Of a DNA stretch of 64,000 bases, positions 34,486 through 45,608 are shown piece after piece. Every line of letters begins with the position of its first letter. Within the stretch, counting starts at the first letter, position 1. The notes under the pieces were generated by a model. The model saw only the letters and a program-made list of their open reading frames with translations, was not told the DNA's origin and did not search any database. Location: assembly GCF_001625575.1 (NCBI RefSeq), contig NZ_AUXV01000022.1, forward strand, positions 1 through 64,000, written 5' to 3'. The DNA is from Pseudoalteromonas luteoviolacea S2607. Its GTDB lineage: Bacteria > Pseudomonadota > Gammaproteobacteria > Enterobacterales > Alteromonadaceae. The translations under genes were made by a program, and so were the position numbers.

Positions 34486-36402
34486 ATGTCTGATATTAAA
34501 AATAAAGAAAACCACCAGTTTGGCACCGATGTAGGTAAGCTTCTAAACCTCATGATCCATTCTTTGTACTCAAACAAAGAAATATTTTTACGTGAACTTG
34601 TGTCAAATGCGTCAGATGCAGCAGACAAGCTGCGCTATTTAGCTTTGCAAAATGGTGACTTGTATGAAGGTGATGCTGACCTTAAAGTACGTGTAAGCGC
34701 CGATAAGGATGCTAAAACTGTCACTATCTCTGATAATGGTATCGGTATGTCCCGTGAGGAAGTGATTAACTCGCTTGGTACAATAGCAAAATCAGGCACA
34801 GCCGAATTCTTCCAAAATCTTACGGGAGATCAAGCTAAGGACTCTCAATTAATTGGGCAGTTTGGTGTTGGTTTTTATTCTGCATTTATCGTTGCAGATG
34901 AGGTGACGGTACGCACAAGAAAAGCAGGTGAAACCACAGCTGTTGAGTGGCAGTCAAAAGGTGAAGGCGAGTACTCACTGGCAGATGTTGAAAAGGCTGA
35001 ACGAGGAACTGAAATTACCCTTCATTTACGAGAAGACGAAGGTGAGTTCCTAGATGAATTCCGCTTACGCTCAATCATTACTAAGTACTCTGATCATATT
35101 TCTATTCCTGTAGAAATGTTTAAAGCACCAGTACCTGAATCTGAAGGTCCAGATGGCGAAAAAATTGAAGCGCAACCTGGCGAGTGGGAAGCGATCAACC
35201 GTGCTACAGCTCTTTGGACACGCGACAAATCAGAGATCTCTGAAGAAGAGTACAAAGAGTTTTACAAGCACGTAGGACACGATTGGGAAGAGCCTCTAAC
35301 ATGGGCACATAACAAAGTTGAGGGTAAGACAGAATACACTAGCTTATTGTATATTCCGAAGAAGGCACCTTTTGACCTTTGGAACCGTGACCGTCAAACA
35401 GGTTTGAAGTTATATGTTCAACGTGTCTTTATCATGGACGATGCTGAACAGTTCATGCCAAGCTATTTACGATTTGTAAAAGGTTTGTTGGACTCAAATG
35501 ATTTACCTCTGAATGTATCACGAGAAATTCTTCAAGATAACAAAATTACACAGGCCATACGCAAGGGCTGTACATCTCGAGTATTGAAGATGCTTGACCG
35601 AATGGGCAAGAATAAACCTGAAGAGTACCAGACATTTTGGAATGAGTTTGGCCAAGTAATTAAAGAAGGTCCGGCTGAAGACGCAGCAAACAAAGAAGCG
35701 ATTGCAAAACTATTACGATTCAGCTCAACAAGCACAGATGAAAGCACTCAGAACGTGTCACTTGAGCAGTACGTCGAGCGCATGCAGGAAGGCCAGGATA
35801 AGATTTACTATGTAGTTGCAGATAGTTTTGCAACAGCTAAGAGCTCTCCACATCTTGAGATCTTCCGTAAGAAGGGCATTGAAGTGCTACTTATGTCAGA
35901 CCGTGTTGATGAGTGGATGATGGGCCATCTAACAGAATTCGATGGTAAGCAGTTCCAGTCTGTGACACGTGGCGATTTAGACCTAGGTGACTTAGAGGAC
36001 GAAGAGTCTAAAAAGGCGCAGGAAGAGAGCGAAAAAGATGTAGCTGGACTTGTTGAGCGTATTTCAGCGTCACTAGGTGACAAAGTTAAAGAAGTTCGCT
36101 TTACGCATCGTCTAACAGACTCTCCAGCATGTGTGGTCGTTGATGATCATGATATGAGTTCGCAAATGCAGAAGCTCATGGAATCAATTGGCCAGTCTGC
36201 ACCTGAAAGCAAACCAATTTTTGAATTAAATCCAGAGCACCAATTAGTTAAACATTTAAATGATGAGCAGGATGAAGATAAGTTTGCACAATGGTCAGAA
36301 GTTTTGTTCGACCAAGCGCTATTGGCAGAACGAGGCAGTCTGAAAGATCCTGTCGGCTTTGTGACTCGTTTGAACAAGTTAATGCTTGATTTGAGCAAGT
36401 AA
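34486..36402 (+). CDS. htpG: Hsp90-family chaperone HtpG
   Basis: The protein is 638 aa from the ATG at 34486 (E. coli 624), with AGGA 8 nt upstream. The N-terminal ATPase domain has [18 protein letters not shown] (about 32-50), DNGIGM and [11 protein letters not shown]. The middle domain carries the catalytic arginine region [11 protein letters not shown]. The C-terminal dimerisation domain follows from about 515. It is an ATP-dependent chaperone in the cytoplasm. Its normal neighbour recR is 3.3 kb away. A terminator follows the stop. Confidence 0.97.
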   Translation: MSDIKNKENHQFGTDVGKLLNLMIHSLYSNKEIFLRELVSNASDAADKLRYLALQNGDLYEGDADLKVRVSADKDAKTVTISDNGIGMSREEVINSLGTIAKSGTAEFFQNLTGDQAKDSQLIGQFGVGFYSAFIVADEVTVRTRKAGETTAVEWQSKGEGEYSLADVEKAERGTEITLHLREDEGEFLDEFRLRSIITKYSDHISIPVEMFKAPVPESEGPDGEKIEAQPGEWEAINRATALWTRDKSEISEEEYKEFYKHVGHDWEEPLTWAHNKVEGKTEYTSLLYIPKKAPFDLWNRDRQTGLKLYVQRVFIMDDAEQFMPSYLRFVKGLLDSNDLPLNVSREILQDNKITQAIRKGCTSRVLKMLDRMGKNKPEEYQTFWNEFGQVIKEGPAEDAANKEAIAKLLRFSSTSTDESTQNVSLEQYVERMQEGQDKIYYVVADSFATAKSSPHLEIFRKKGIEVLLMSDRVDEWMMGHLTEFDGKQFQSVTRGDLDLGDLEDEESKKAQEESEKDVAGLVERISASLGDKVKEVRFTHRLTDSPACVVVDDHDMSSQMQKLMESIGQSAPESKPIFELNPEHQLVKHLNDEQDEDKFAQWSEVLFDQALLAERGSLKDPVGFVTRLNKLMLDLSK

Positions 36403-36414
36403 TCTTTAGTGAGT

Positions 36415-36442
36415 AAAAAAGCCAGCTTATGCTGGCTTTTTT
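36415..36442. terminator. Bidirectional terminator between htpG and tpx
   Basis: A perfect AAAAAAGCCAGC / GCTGGCTTTTTT stem with a TTAT loop. The A and T runs on both sides make it usable by htpG and by the minus-strand tpx gene. Confidence 0.92.
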
Positions 36443-36452
36443 ATTTTGTGTA

Positions 36453-37040
36453 TCATAGCGCTTTTAATGCGGCTATCGCAGCATCGTAGTCTGGTTCTGT
36501 TGCTAAATTTGCAACCAACTGCTTGTATTGAACCTTATGTGATTTATCAAGTACAAATACTGCTCTGCTTAGTAAACCCATATCCTTTATGAGTAAGCCA
36601 TACTGCTCGCCGAAGTTGCGCCAGACGGAATCTGATAATGTCTGCACCTTATCAACGCCTTCTTGCTTACAGAATCGCTTTTGTGCGAAAGGCAGATCAG
36701 TGCTCACCGTTAGCATGATGACTTCAGGATATTCACTGGCGACTTTCTCGTTAAAGTATTTAGTCTGCAGGCTACAAATTCCTGTATCTAAGCTGGGGAC
36801 TACGCTAATTAAAACGGCTTTTCCCTCAAATTCAGTTAGAGAAACGGGTGTAAAATCTGCATTGACAACTTTAAAGTTGGGCGCCTGATCACCCAATTTA
36901 ACACCGCTACCAAGTAAGGTTACAGGCTTCCCTCCAGCCATAACTTTACCTTGATCTAGCTGGTTTTCGGAAAGTGCAGCTGAGGCAGCAAAACAGCTTG
37001 TGGCAAATAACATTGTTGCCAAAAAAGAGACTTTACGCAT
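36453..37040 (-). CDS. tpx: Thiol peroxidase with signal peptide
   Basis: The protein is 195 aa. Residues 1-21 look like a Sec signal peptide (FLATMLFATSCFAASA), so unlike the cytoplasmic E. coli enzyme this one is likely exported. The mature part is a full atypical 2-Cys peroxiredoxin: the peroxidatic cysteine in PSLDTGICSLQT and the resolving cysteine in PFAQKRFC, 34 residues later. It should reduce hydrogen peroxide and lipid hydroperoxides in the periplasm. The reductant there is not known. Confidence 0.92.
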   Translation of the reverse strand: MRKVSFLATMLFATSCFAASAALSENQLDQGKVMAGGKPVTLLGSGVKLGDQAPNFKVVNADFTPVSLTEFEGKAVLISVVPSLDTGICSLQTKYFNEKVASEYPEVIMLTVSTDLPFAQKRFCKQEGVDKVQTLSDSVWRNFGEQYGLLIKDMGLLSRAVFVLDKSHKVQYKQLVANLATEPDYDAAIAALKAL

Positions 37041-37232
37041 AACGTATTCCTTTTTAAATTTTTCGCAATTCTCGACAGTGTATTATACTGATTTTATATA
37101 ACCAAGCTTCGGCAGTAATTTGGATTGTAAATTGGTCATGCATTGATTAACATATTTACTCTCAACGCTGCTGTGTAATAACTATAATTAGAATTCTTGG
37201 GTAAAAATAAACCCAAATAATAGAGAGCTTTT

Positions 37233-38237
37233 ATGTCAACACCCATCCTAATTTGCGATGATTCTAAACTTGCACGCAGGCAATTAGCCCGCTCTTTGCC
37301 TGATGACTGGGATATAAAAGTTGAGTTTGCAGAGCATGGATTGGATTGTATAGAAAAGATTAAAGTAATTTCTCCGGAAATTCTTTTTCTAGATCTCAAC
37401 ATGCCGCACATGGATGGATATGAAGTACTGCAGGCTATCCAAGAGCAAGATTTAAATGTTTTAACCGTGGTGGTATCTGGAGATATCCAGCCTAATGCTC
37501 ATCAAAGAGTAATGGAGCTCGGCGCAATAGATTTTATCCGCAAGCCTTGCGATGCCCAAAAACTCGAAGAAATCATCACTCACCACGGGATCAAAGACAA
37601 GGCGATCCGAGCCAACTTGGTCCATAAGCTCGGCGAGCAATTAGAGCCCGAGATCAGAGATATTTATCAAGAAATCGCCAATGTTGCGATGGGTCAAGCT
37701 GGCGATCTGCTGGCAAGGCTATTGAATGTTTTTGTTGAATTGCCAATCCCCAATGTCAATGTACTTGAAGTAAATGAGTTACACATGGCGTTACAGGCAA
37801 TAGATGCAAATGCAACTACTTCCGGAGTATGTCAGGGATTTATTGGTGGAGGTGTCTCGGGAGAGGCATTATTGCTGCTAAATGATTCCAGTTTTAAAGA
37901 AATCGCATCCTTGATGAAATACGATGGAGAGCTCAACCAAAAAGTAGAGCTCGAGCTGTTAATGGATGTAAGTAATATTCTAATTGGCGCCATTTTAACA
38001 GGGTTGTCGCGACAACTAGACATGCCTTTTAGTCAGGGACACCCAGTGGTGTTAGGTCAGCATTGCGAAGTTTCCGAATTGGTAAAAGCTAACAAATCTA
38101 GGTGGCAAAGAACATTAGCAATTGAAATAAGCTATGGAATAGAACACCACAATATTAACTGCGACTTGATGCTGTTGTTTACAGAGGATTCTTTGAAAAC
38201 GCTGAAATACAAAGTTGCTTACCTATTAGACGACTAG
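37233..38237 (+). CDS. Response regulator with CheC-like phosphatase domain
   Basis: The protein is 334 aa. The receiver domain (about 1-122) has acidic residues ICDDSK, the phospho-acceptor in FLDLNMP and the conserved lysine in IRKPC. The C-terminal CheC/CheX-like domain (about 140-330) has two active-site-type helices: YQEIANVAMGQAGDLLA and LLMDVSNILIGAILTGL, each with the E/D-x3-N pattern of CheY phosphatases. It may receive phosphate and also act as a phosphatase for another receiver. It lies 4 nt from the diguanylate cyclase gene. Confidence 0.88.
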   Translation: MSTPILICDDSKLARRQLARSLPDDWDIKVEFAEHGLDCIEKIKVISPEILFLDLNMPHMDGYEVLQAIQEQDLNVLTVVVSGDIQPNAHQRVMELGAIDFIRKPCDAQKLEEIITHHGIKDKAIRANLVHKLGEQLEPEIRDIYQEIANVAMGQAGDLLARLLNVFVELPIPNVNVLEVNELHMALQAIDANATTSGVCQGFIGGGVSGEALLLLNDSSFKEIASLMKYDGELNQKVELELLMDVSNILIGAILTGLSRQLDMPFSQGHPVVLGQHCEVSELVKANKSRWQRTLAIEISYGIEHHNINCDLMLLFTEDSLKTLKYKVAYLLDD

Positions 38238-38241
38238 AATT

Positions 38242-39213
38242 ATGCCTGCTTCTGATTTTGATATGAATGAAATCCATTGGCTAATGGATATGTTTAACAC
38301 TGTAGACGTTGGGCTGGTTGTACTAGACAGAGACTACCGTGTTTGTATTTGGAATGGTTTTATGGAAAACCATTCTGGTTTGCTACCGAGTGCTGTGAAA
38401 GATAAAGATGTGTTTGACCTATTTCCAAGTATCGATGAATCTTGGTTTAGGGGAAAAGCAGAACCCGTTTTTGTGTTAAAAAATCGCTCTTTCACTATTT
38501 GGGAACAACAGCCTTACATATTCCGCTTCAAAAATTATCGCCCAATTACTGGCAAAGCGGAATACATGTATCAGAACGCAACGTTTATCCCGTTAACAAC
38601 GGTAACAGGTGAAGTAGGACATATTTGTGTCATTCTTTATGATGTTACTGACGAAGCGATGAATAAGCTTGAGCTTGAAAAAGCGAATAAGACGCTTGAA
38701 GAAATGAGTCGAACAGATGCATTAACAAAGTTGTCAAATAGAGGGTATTGGGAAGAATCGCTCAGACATGAGTTTAAACGGCTGAAAAGAAACCATGGTT
38801 GTAGCAGTTTATTAATGTTTGATATCGATTTTTTTAAGCGTATTAATGATGAGTATGGGCATAGCGGTGGTGACGAAGCCATTAGGCATATCTCAGACTT
38901 ATTAAAAAAGACATTGCGCGAAACTGATATTGCAGGCCGGTATGGTGGAGAAGAGTTTGCGGTAACGCTTGTGGATACCGACGCTGAAGGCGCGATGATT
39001 TTTGCTGAAAGGCTGCGCAGTATGATAGAAAACTCAGTCATTTATTATGATAAAAAAGAAATTAAGCTGACAGTCAGTCTAGGTATCGCGAGCTATGACG
39101 AAGCATTCAGTAAGCATGAGCAGTGGATTGAGGCCACAGACGCAGCGCTTTACCATTCTAAAGAAAATGGCAGAAATAAAGTCACAATCTATGAGCAATC
39201 AATGTCTCAGTAA
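38242..39213 (+). CDS. PAS-GGDEF diguanylate cyclase
   Basis: The protein is 323 aa. A PAS-like sensor (about 8-135) has VGLVVLDRDYRVCIWNGFME. A helical linker follows (about 135-155, LELEKANKTLEEMSRTDALT). The GGDEF domain runs from about 158 to 318 with the active-site motif YGGEEF and an upstream inhibitory I-site RETD five residues before it. It makes cyclic di-GMP and should be feedback-inhibited. It is in an operon with the receiver-CheC gene, so the two probably act in one signalling pathway. Confidence 0.92.
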   Translation: MPASDFDMNEIHWLMDMFNTVDVGLVVLDRDYRVCIWNGFMENHSGLLPSAVKDKDVFDLFPSIDESWFRGKAEPVFVLKNRSFTIWEQQPYIFRFKNYRPITGKAEYMYQNATFIPLTTVTGEVGHICVILYDVTDEAMNKLELEKANKTLEEMSRTDALTKLSNRGYWEESLRHEFKRLKRNHGCSSLLMFDIDFFKRINDEYGHSGGDEAIRHISDLLKKTLRETDIAGRYGGEEFAVTLVDTDAEGAMIFAERLRSMIENSVIYYDKKEIKLTVSLGIASYDEAFSKHEQWIEATDAALYHSKENGRNKVTIYEQSMSQ

Positions 39214-39305
39214 ACTTAACTTGAGACATTACATCTGTGTCAGTTAGGTGTGAATTAGTATTTCAAAAGCTTGAAAGTTTTTACTTTCAAGCTCTCAATT
39301 GATAT

Positions 39306-40814
39306 TCAATCTGTGTCCGCAGATTCTAATGGGCATTGACCGAGTAAGGTGATAGTACCATCTTCTTCTAGTTGCTCTAATCTCACTTCAAAGCCCCAAA
39401 GGCGATACAAATGCTTGAGTACTTCAATTTTAGATTCAGCGAGGGGGATCTTATCTTGAGGGACATATCGCAATGTTAATGATCGATCGCCTCTAACATC
39501 AACATTATACACTTGAATATTTGGCTCATTGTTACTTAAGTTATAATGTGCAGAGAGGCTATTTCTAACTTTTAGATACCCACTTTCATCATGAATTGCA
39601 CTAACTTCTAAATGCGGAGATGACTCTTTATCAAGAATTGAAAATAGCTTAAAGTCCCTGATAATTTTAGGTGACAAAAACTGACTAACAAAACTCTCGT
39701 CTTTAAAGTTCTCCATCGCAAAGTGCAAGGTATCTAGCCAATCTTTTCCTGCAAATTCTGGAAACCAGTATTTATCTTCTTCAGTTGGATTTTCACAAAT
39801 ACGGCGAATATCGACCATCATATTAAACCCAAGTGCATATGGGTTTATACCAGAGTAAAACTTGCTATTGTATGGCGGTTGGTAAACCACATTGGTATGG
39901 CTTTGTAAAAATTCCAACATAAACGCGTCACTAAGCTTTCCTTCGTCATATAAATGATTCAATATCGTATAATGCCAAAACGTAGCCCAGCCCTCATTCA
40001 TTACCTGAGTTTGTCTCTGAGGGTAGAAGTATTGAGATATCTTGCGCACGATACGTATTATCTCTCGTTGCCACGACTCGAGTAGGGGAGCGTTCTTTTC
40101 GATAAAGTAGAGAATGTTTTCTTGCGGCTCAGAAGGAAACTTGAGTAAACTTTCAGTATCCTCTTGTTTATTTGTGGGAATCGTTTTCCAAAGCTCATTC
40201 ACCTGTGATTGTAGATAATCCTCTCTTTCTTTCTGTCTCTTTTGCTCTTCAAATAAAGAGATTTGTTGAGGGCGTTTATATCTATCAACTCCATAATTCA
40301 TCAATGCGTGACATGAGTCCAACAAGTTTTCCACTTCTTCGATCCCATACTTCTCTTCACATTGAGCGACATAATTTTTTGCGAAAACAAGATAATCGAT
40401 AATGGATGATGCATCTGTCCATGTTTTGAATAGATAATTACCTTTAAAGAAAGAGTTATGCCCATAACATGCATGTGCCATAACCAGAGCCTGCATTGGC
40501 AGCGTATTTTCTTCCATCAAGTAAGCAATACAGGGATCTGAGTTAATCACAATTTCGTAGGCCAGCCCCATTTGACCACGTTTATAGTTTTGCTCTGTTT
40601 GAATAAACTTTTTACCGTATGACCAATGCGCATAGCCGATAGGCATACCAACGCTTGAATACGCGTCCATCATCTGTTCTGCAGTTATTACTTCAATTTG
40701 ATTTGGGTAGGTATCTAATCGGTAGTGTTCTGCTACCCGAGCAATCTCAGCTTGATAAATCTCAAGCCGTTCAAATGTCCAATCAGGACCGTCATTTAAA
40801 GGGTTATAGGTCAT
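39306..40814 (-). CDS. ycgB: SpoVR/YcgB family protein
   Basis: The protein is 502 aa, close to E. coli YcgB (510). Signature stretches include PIGYAHWSYGKKF, EIVINSDPCIAYLMEENT, MVMAHACYGHNSFFKGN (partial form ALVMAHACYGHNSF) and VMNEGWATFWHYTILN. The role is unclear. It is the third gene of the yeaG-yeaH-ycgB module that is RpoS-dependent in enterobacteria, and starts 17 nt after yeaH ends. Confidence 0.94.
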   Translation of the reverse strand: MTYNPLNDGPDWTFERLEIYQAEIARVAEHYRLDTYPNQIEVITAEQMMDAYSSVGMPIGYAHWSYGKKFIQTEQNYKRGQMGLAYEIVINSDPCIAYLMEENTLPMQALVMAHACYGHNSFFKGNYLFKTWTDASSIIDYLVFAKNYVAQCEEKYGIEEVENLLDSCHALMNYGVDRYKRPQQISLFEEQKRQKEREDYLQSQVNELWKTIPTNKQEDTESLLKFPSEPQENILYFIEKNAPLLESWQREIIRIVRKISQYFYPQRQTQVMNEGWATFWHYTILNHLYDEGKLSDAFMLEFLQSHTNVVYQPPYNSKFYSGINPYALGFNMMVDIRRICENPTEEDKYWFPEFAGKDWLDTLHFAMENFKDESFVSQFLSPKIIRDFKLFSILDKESSPHLEVSAIHDESGYLKVRNSLSAHYNLSNNEPNIQVYNVDVRGDRSLTLRYVPQDKIPLAESKIEVLKHLYRLWGFEVRLEQLEEDGTITLLGQCPLESADTD

Positions 40815-40831
40815 TTGCGCTTCCCCTCTGA

Positions 40832-42118
40832 TTATGCTGCACCTTGCTGTTTTTGGCGGTTTTTCTTGAACAATTCTCGGAAGATAGGATAAATATCTTC
40901 AACCGAACGAATGTGCTGCATAGCAAAATTATTATAGGCTGCGGATAGTCCTTGGTACTCACGCCACAAACTCTGATGAGCCCGGGTGGTTATTTCTATA
41001 TAAGCGTAATATCGAACCATCTTCAGTAGTTTATTAGCGAGAATATCGGTACAGTGTGGTGAATCGTCGGCCCAGTTATCTCCATCAGATGCTTGCGCTG
41101 CGTAGATATTCCAATCACCTTGCGAATATCGCTCTGCTACAATCTCATCCATTAACTTTAGGGCGCTTGATACAATCGTCCCACCAGTTTCTTGAGAGTA
41201 AAAGAACTCTTGCTCATCGACTTCTTTAGCCTGAGTATGGTGGCGTATATATACTACTTCTATGTCTTTATAGGTTCTGGTCAGGAACTGATAAAGTAAA
41301 ATATAAAAACGTTTTGCCATGTCTTTTGTAGCTTGATCCATTGAGCCGGAAACATCCATTAAACAAAACATCACAGCTTTGCTGGTTGGATGTGGCCTTT
41401 TTTCATAATTTCTAAATCTCAAGTCATAGTTATCAATAAACGGCACTGCAGCAATGCGTTTTTTAAGCGTTTCAATTTCTTCTTCGAGCTGTTGAATTTT
41501 TTGTTGAGGCGGCACTGGCTCTGCCAGAAGTGCCTCAAGCTCTTGCTCAAGTTCCTTTAAACGGCCTCTTTTCCCAGCGGTCATTGCTATTCTTCGTGCA
41601 ATAGACCCCTTCAGTGAGCGTACAATGTCCAAATTGCTGGGCATGCCGTCATTACAAAAACCCGCGCGATGAGTTTTCATTTGTACTAACTTATCAAGCT
41701 GACTCTTTTGCAGATTAGGCAACTCTAAATCTTCAAAAAGTAGATCTAGGTATTCATCTTTTGATATTGAAAATACAAAGTCATCTTGCCCTTCACCTTG
41801 ATCGCTGGCGTTGCCCTCGCCAGCGCCACCGCCTTGACCTGAAGGTGGCCTTTGGATTTTATCCCCAGTTGTAAACTGATCATTACCTGGGTGGATATGC
41901 TCTCTATTTCCACCTTTACCCTGATGAAATATCGGCTCACTAATATCTCGTTGCGGAATAGAAATACTTTCTCCACTGCTGATGTCAGTTACACTTCTTT
42001 TATTGATGGCGTCAGAGACAGCCTCTTTTATTTGTTTTTTGTAGCGCCGAATAAACCTTTGTCTATTCGGCGTACTTTTGTTCTTCCCATTCAATCTTCG
42101 ATCGATGAAATGTGCCAT
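40832..42118 (-). CDS. yeaH: YeaH/YhbH family (DUF444) protein
   Basis: The protein is 428 aa. The N terminus is a basic, helical segment, followed by a low-complexity G/Q/S-rich region (about 85-115). The C-terminal half is von Willebrand factor A-like, with the metal site [14 protein letters not shown] (DxSxS). The family partners PrkA/YeaG. It lies 23 nt after yeaG and 17 nt before ycgB on the same strand. Confidence 0.94.
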   Translation of the reverse strand: MAHFIDRRLNGKNKSTPNRQRFIRRYKKQIKEAVSDAINKRSVTDISSGESISIPQRDISEPIFHQGKGGNREHIHPGNDQFTTGDKIQRPPSGQGGGAGEGNASDQGEGQDDFVFSISKDEYLDLLFEDLELPNLQKSQLDKLVQMKTHRAGFCNDGMPSNLDIVRSLKGSIARRIAMTAGKRGRLKELEQELEALLAEPVPPQQKIQQLEEEIETLKKRIAAVPFIDNYDLRFRNYEKRPHPTSKAVMFCLMDVSGSMDQATKDMAKRFYILLYQFLTRTYKDIEVVYIRHHTQAKEVDEQEFFYSQETGGTIVSSALKLMDEIVAERYSQGDWNIYAAQASDGDNWADDSPHCTDILANKLLKMVRYYAYIEITTRAHQSLWREYQGLSAAYNNFAMQHIRSVEDIYPIFRELFKKNRQKQQGAA

Positions 42119-42141
42119 AGACCACCCTCCAATCGCTAAGA

Positions 42142-44064
42142 TTACTGTGACTTTCTAACTCTTAAATACCATTCAGAAAGTAACCGAACCTGTTTCTGGG
42201 TATATCCTTTTTCCATCATTCGATTGACGAAGTCCTCATGCTTTTTCTGATCTTCGGCTGAAGTTTTGGCATTGAAAGAGATAACGGGTAGTAAATCTTC
42301 AGTATTAGAGAACATTTTTTTCTCAATAACTGTTCTAAGCTTTTCGTAGCTCGTCCAAACAGGGTTATCGCCATTGTGGTGGGCCCGAGCACGTAAAACG
42401 AAATTTACTATTTCATTTCTGAAGTCTTTTGGATTAGAAATACCCGCTGGCTTTTCTATTTTCTCTAGTTCAGCATTGAGCGCTGATCTATCGAAAAGCT
42501 GCCCAGTATCTGGATCTCTATACTCTTGGTCCTGAATCCAAAAATCAGCATACGTAACATAACGGTCAAAAATATTCTGACCATATTCCGAATAAGACTC
42601 TAGATAAGCTGTTTGCAGCTCTTTACCTATAAACTCTACATATTGAGGTATCAAGTAACCTTTTAAGTGGCTTAGGTATCGCTCTTGTATCTCGGCATTA
42701 AATTGCTCTCTCTCTATCTGTTGTTCAAGCACGTAGAAAAGGTGCACAGGGTTTGCTGCGACTTCAGTATGGTCAAAGTTAAATACCCGTGAGAGAATCT
42801 TAAAGGCGAAGCGCGTAGACAAGCCATTCATGCCTTCATCCACCCCGGCATAGTCTCTGTATTCTTGGTAAGATTTTGCCTTAGGGTCCGTATCTTTTAA
42901 GCTTTCACCGTCATAGACGCGCATTTTTGAATAAATACTAGAATTCTCGGGTTCTTTAATTCTCGAAAGAGAAGAAAACTTTGCCAAGGTTTCCAATGTG
43001 CCTGGGGCGCATTGCGCATTTTTAAGTTCACTATTCTCGAGAAGCTTTTTATAGATTTTTACTTCTTCTGAGACGCGCAGACAGTATGGTACTTTCACAA
43101 TGAACACACGGTCCAAAAATGCTTCATTGTTTTTGTTGTTTTTAAAGGTTTGCCATTCTGACTCATTGGAGTGGGCAAGGATAATACCATTAAACGGTAG
43201 CGCCGAGATGCCTTCTGTCCCGTTATAGTTGCCCTCTTGTGTGGCTGTTAGGAGAGGGTGCAACACTTTTATTGGCGCTTTGAACATCTCAACGAATTCC
43301 ATCAGGCCTTGGTTTGCCAAACAAAGTGCACCAGAATAAGCATATGCGTCAGGATCATTCTGCGCAAAATGTTCTAATTTACGTATATCCACTTTACCTA
43401 CAAGTGCTGAGATATCCTGATTATTTTCATCACCAGGCTCTGTTTTAGCAATAGCGACTTGATCAAGAATTGATGGGTATCGTTTTACAACTTTGAACTG
43501 GCTAATATCACCATTGTATTCATGTAGACGCTTGGTTGCCCAAGGAGACATGACCGTTTTAAGGTAGCGTTTTGAAATACCGTACTCTTTTTCAAGTAGT
43601 TCACCATCTTCCTGCGCGTTGAATAGACTTAAGGGGTGGTCGTTGACCGGGGAACCTTTGATGGCATACACAGGAACTTGCTGCATTAAATACTTTAACT
43701 TTTCAGCGATGGAAGATTTACCACCACCGACAGGTCCGAGTAAATACAGTACTTGTTTACACTCTTCAAGGCCTTGAGCTGCATGTTTTAAATATGAAAC
43801 GATTTGCTCAATGGCATCTTCCATGCCATAAAACTCTTGAAATGCGGGGTAGCGCGCGATAACCCGATTCGAGAATAGCCGACTCAATCTTGCGTCGGTA
43901 GAGGTGTCTATCATTTCTGGCTCACCAATGGCCATGAGCAACCTTTCAGGCGCACTGGCATAAGCTGCCTTATCCTCTTTACAAATATCGAGAAATTCAG
44001 CGATTGTGAACTCTTCTTCTTTTGCTGCTTCGTATCGGGATTGGTAATGCTCAAATATAGTCAT
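42142..44064 (-). CDS. yeaG: PrkA-type serine protein kinase YeaG
   Basis: The protein is 640 aa from the ATG at 44064 (GGAG 7 nt upstream; an in-frame TTG at 44076 is unlikely). The AAA+ module has the Walker [16 protein letters not shown] (about 105) and a Walker-B/sensor region [14 protein letters not shown]. The C-terminal PrkA kinase domain is present. In E. coli, YeaG acts with YeaH in stationary-phase and nitrogen-starvation adaptation. It is the first gene of a three-gene stress operon. Confidence 0.95.
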   Translation of the reverse strand: MTIFEHYQSRYEAAKEEEFTIAEFLDICKEDKAAYASAPERLLMAIGEPEMIDTSTDARLSRLFSNRVIARYPAFQEFYGMEDAIEQIVSYLKHAAQGLEECKQVLYLLGPVGGGKSSIAEKLKYLMQQVPVYAIKGSPVNDHPLSLFNAQEDGELLEKEYGISKRYLKTVMSPWATKRLHEYNGDISQFKVVKRYPSILDQVAIAKTEPGDENNQDISALVGKVDIRKLEHFAQNDPDAYAYSGALCLANQGLMEFVEMFKAPIKVLHPLLTATQEGNYNGTEGISALPFNGIILAHSNESEWQTFKNNKNNEAFLDRVFIVKVPYCLRVSEEVKIYKKLLENSELKNAQCAPGTLETLAKFSSLSRIKEPENSSIYSKMRVYDGESLKDTDPKAKSYQEYRDYAGVDEGMNGLSTRFAFKILSRVFNFDHTEVAANPVHLFYVLEQQIEREQFNAEIQERYLSHLKGYLIPQYVEFIGKELQTAYLESYSEYGQNIFDRYVTYADFWIQDQEYRDPDTGQLFDRSALNAELEKIEKPAGISNPKDFRNEIVNFVLRARAHHNGDNPVWTSYEKLRTVIEKKMFSNTEDLLPVISFNAKTSAEDQKKHEDFVNRMMEKGYTQKQVRLLSEWYLRVRKSQ

Positions 44065-44196
44065 ATCAAACTCCAATAACCTGTTAAAAATTAGCTGGGG
44101 TTAAAATGCAAGGCTTAATTAAAGCTTAGTCGCGTTATTGGATATTTGCTTAAAAAATATGAGAATTTAATGTGATAGCGAAACTTGAAAGGTGTA

Positions 44197-44222
44197 AAAA
44201 AAGACGCACTTGCGTCTTTTTT
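44197..44222. terminator. Terminator downstream of sodB
   Basis: A perfect AAAAAAGACGC / GCGTCTTTTTT stem with an ACTT loop. It sits between sodB and yeaG on the minus strand, so it isolates sodB from the YeaG operon. Confidence 0.9.
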
Positions 44223-44255
44223 ATTGCTTAAATTGGTACAGTTATACTGTTGTAA

Positions 44256-44837
44256 TTAAGCTAGATTTTCGTTTGCGAAATCCCAGTTAACTAGAGACCA
44301 GAATCCTTTTAAGTATTCTGGGCGAACGTTGCGGTAATCGATATAGTAAGCGTGTTCCCACAGGTCAACTGTTAAAATTGGTGTAACACCTTCTTCAGTA
44401 AATGGTGTAGCAGCGTTAGAAGTATTAACGATATCTAAAGAACCATCTGCTAGTTGTACTAACCAAGTCCAGCTTGAACCGAAGTTGTTAACTGCTTTGT
44501 CATTAAATGCATCTTGGAATGCCGCAAAAGAGCCCCACTTTGCGTTAATAAGCTCAGCTACTTTACCTTTAGCTTCGCCACCACCGTTTGGTGCCAAGCT
44601 GTGCCAGTAGAAAGTGTGGTTCCAGATTTGAGCTGCATTGTTGAAAATGCCACCTTCAGAGCTAAGAACAACTTCATCTAGCGTTTTATTAGCGAAGTCA
44701 GTACCTTCTACTAGGCCATTTAGCTTAACAACGTATGTATTGTGGTGTTTGCCGTGGTGAAATTCTAAAGTCTCTTTAGAAATGTGCGGCTCTAGTGCAT
44801 CAATAGCATAAGGAAGTGACGGTAGTTCAAAAGCCAT
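44256..44837 (-). CDS. sodB: Iron superoxide dismutase
   Basis: The protein is 193 aa from MAFELP (ATG at 44837; E. coli SodB also has 193). Metal ligands lie in [11 protein letters not shown] (His27), WNHTFYW (His74) and DLWEHAYY (Asp157/His161). The glutamine in NNAAQIWNH at the iron-specific position argues for Fe rather than Mn. It removes superoxide in the cytoplasm. It is divergent from the glutaredoxin gene. Regulation by iron through a small RNA is known in relatives but not visible here. Confidence 0.96.
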   Translation of the reverse strand: MAFELPSLPYAIDALEPHISKETLEFHHGKHHNTYVVKLNGLVEGTDFANKTLDEVVLSSEGGIFNNAAQIWNHTFYWHSLAPNGGGEAKGKVAELINAKWGSFAAFQDAFNDKAVNNFGSSWTWLVQLADGSLDIVNTSNAATPFTEEGVTPILTVDLWEHAYYIDYRNVRPEYLKGFWSLVNWDFANENLA

Positions 44838-45070
44838 TTTAATCTCCATTTTTATGTTGAATTCCCAAAACAGTAAAAAGATGCCTTGCTACGGGCACAT
44901 TTCAGTACGTTTTGGTTCTATATAGTGATACTATAATTCCTGAGTATTTTACTCAAGTTTTAGCAAACAGCAATGGCAGTTGCTAAGACTTGTAGTCTGA
45001 ATGATTCATATGCACTATTTTTAACCAGTCAAGTGCGTGTGAAACGATCTTATCGTCATTTGAGGTATAT

Positions 45071-45406
45071 ATGGAAACCATTGAAAAGATTAAACAGCAA
45101 ATTGCAGAAAACCCGATTCTTCTATATATGAAGGGCTCTCCAAAGTTACCTAATTGTGGTTTTTCTTCTCAAGCTTCACAAGCCCTTATGGCGTGCGGTG
45201 AGCAATTTGCTTATGTTGACATCTTACTAAACCCAGACATCCGAGCTGAGCTTCCGCACTACGCAAATTGGCCAACATTCCCGCAGCTTTGGGTTGAAGG
45301 TGAGCTTATTGGTGGTTGTGATATCATCATCGAGATGTTCCAAAAGGGCGAGTTACAGCCTCTTATCACAGAAACAGCAGCAAAGTATAAAGAAGCAGCA
45401 GAATAA
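45071..45406 (+). CDS. grxD: Monothiol glutaredoxin (GrxD)
   Basis: The protein is 111 aa. The active site is LPNCGFSSQ, the CGFS type that bridges [2Fe-2S] clusters with glutathione. KGSPKLP and WPTFPQLWVEGELIGGCDI (shown as WPTFPQLWVEG and GGCDI) form the glutathione-binding groove. It transfers iron-sulfur clusters in the cytoplasm. It is monocistronic with its own terminator. Confidence 0.96.
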   Translation: METIEKIKQQIAENPILLYMKGSPKLPNCGFSSQASQALMACGEQFAYVDILLNPDIRAELPHYANWPTFPQLWVEGELIGGCDIIIEMFQKGELQPLITETAAKYKEAAE

Positions 45407-45430
45407 TCACTGCTAAATATTTTTACTGTG

Positions 45431-45456
45431 AACCCGAGCAATAGCTCGGGTTTTTC
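45431..45456 (+). terminator. Terminator after grxD
   Basis: A perfect AACCCGAGC / GCTCGGGTT stem with an AATA loop, then five T residues. Confidence 0.9.
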
Positions 45457-45608
45457 GTTTTATTACTTCTTCTTTATTCGCTTACTTTTCCCGCCTTATA
45501 CATTCGTAACCTTAACCTTGGCACCTTACCTACAGGTAGCGCTTACTGGCATGACTTACGGAAATGACAAATATCACGCTTGTGAATAGTTATTCATAAA
45601 GCTGCATG

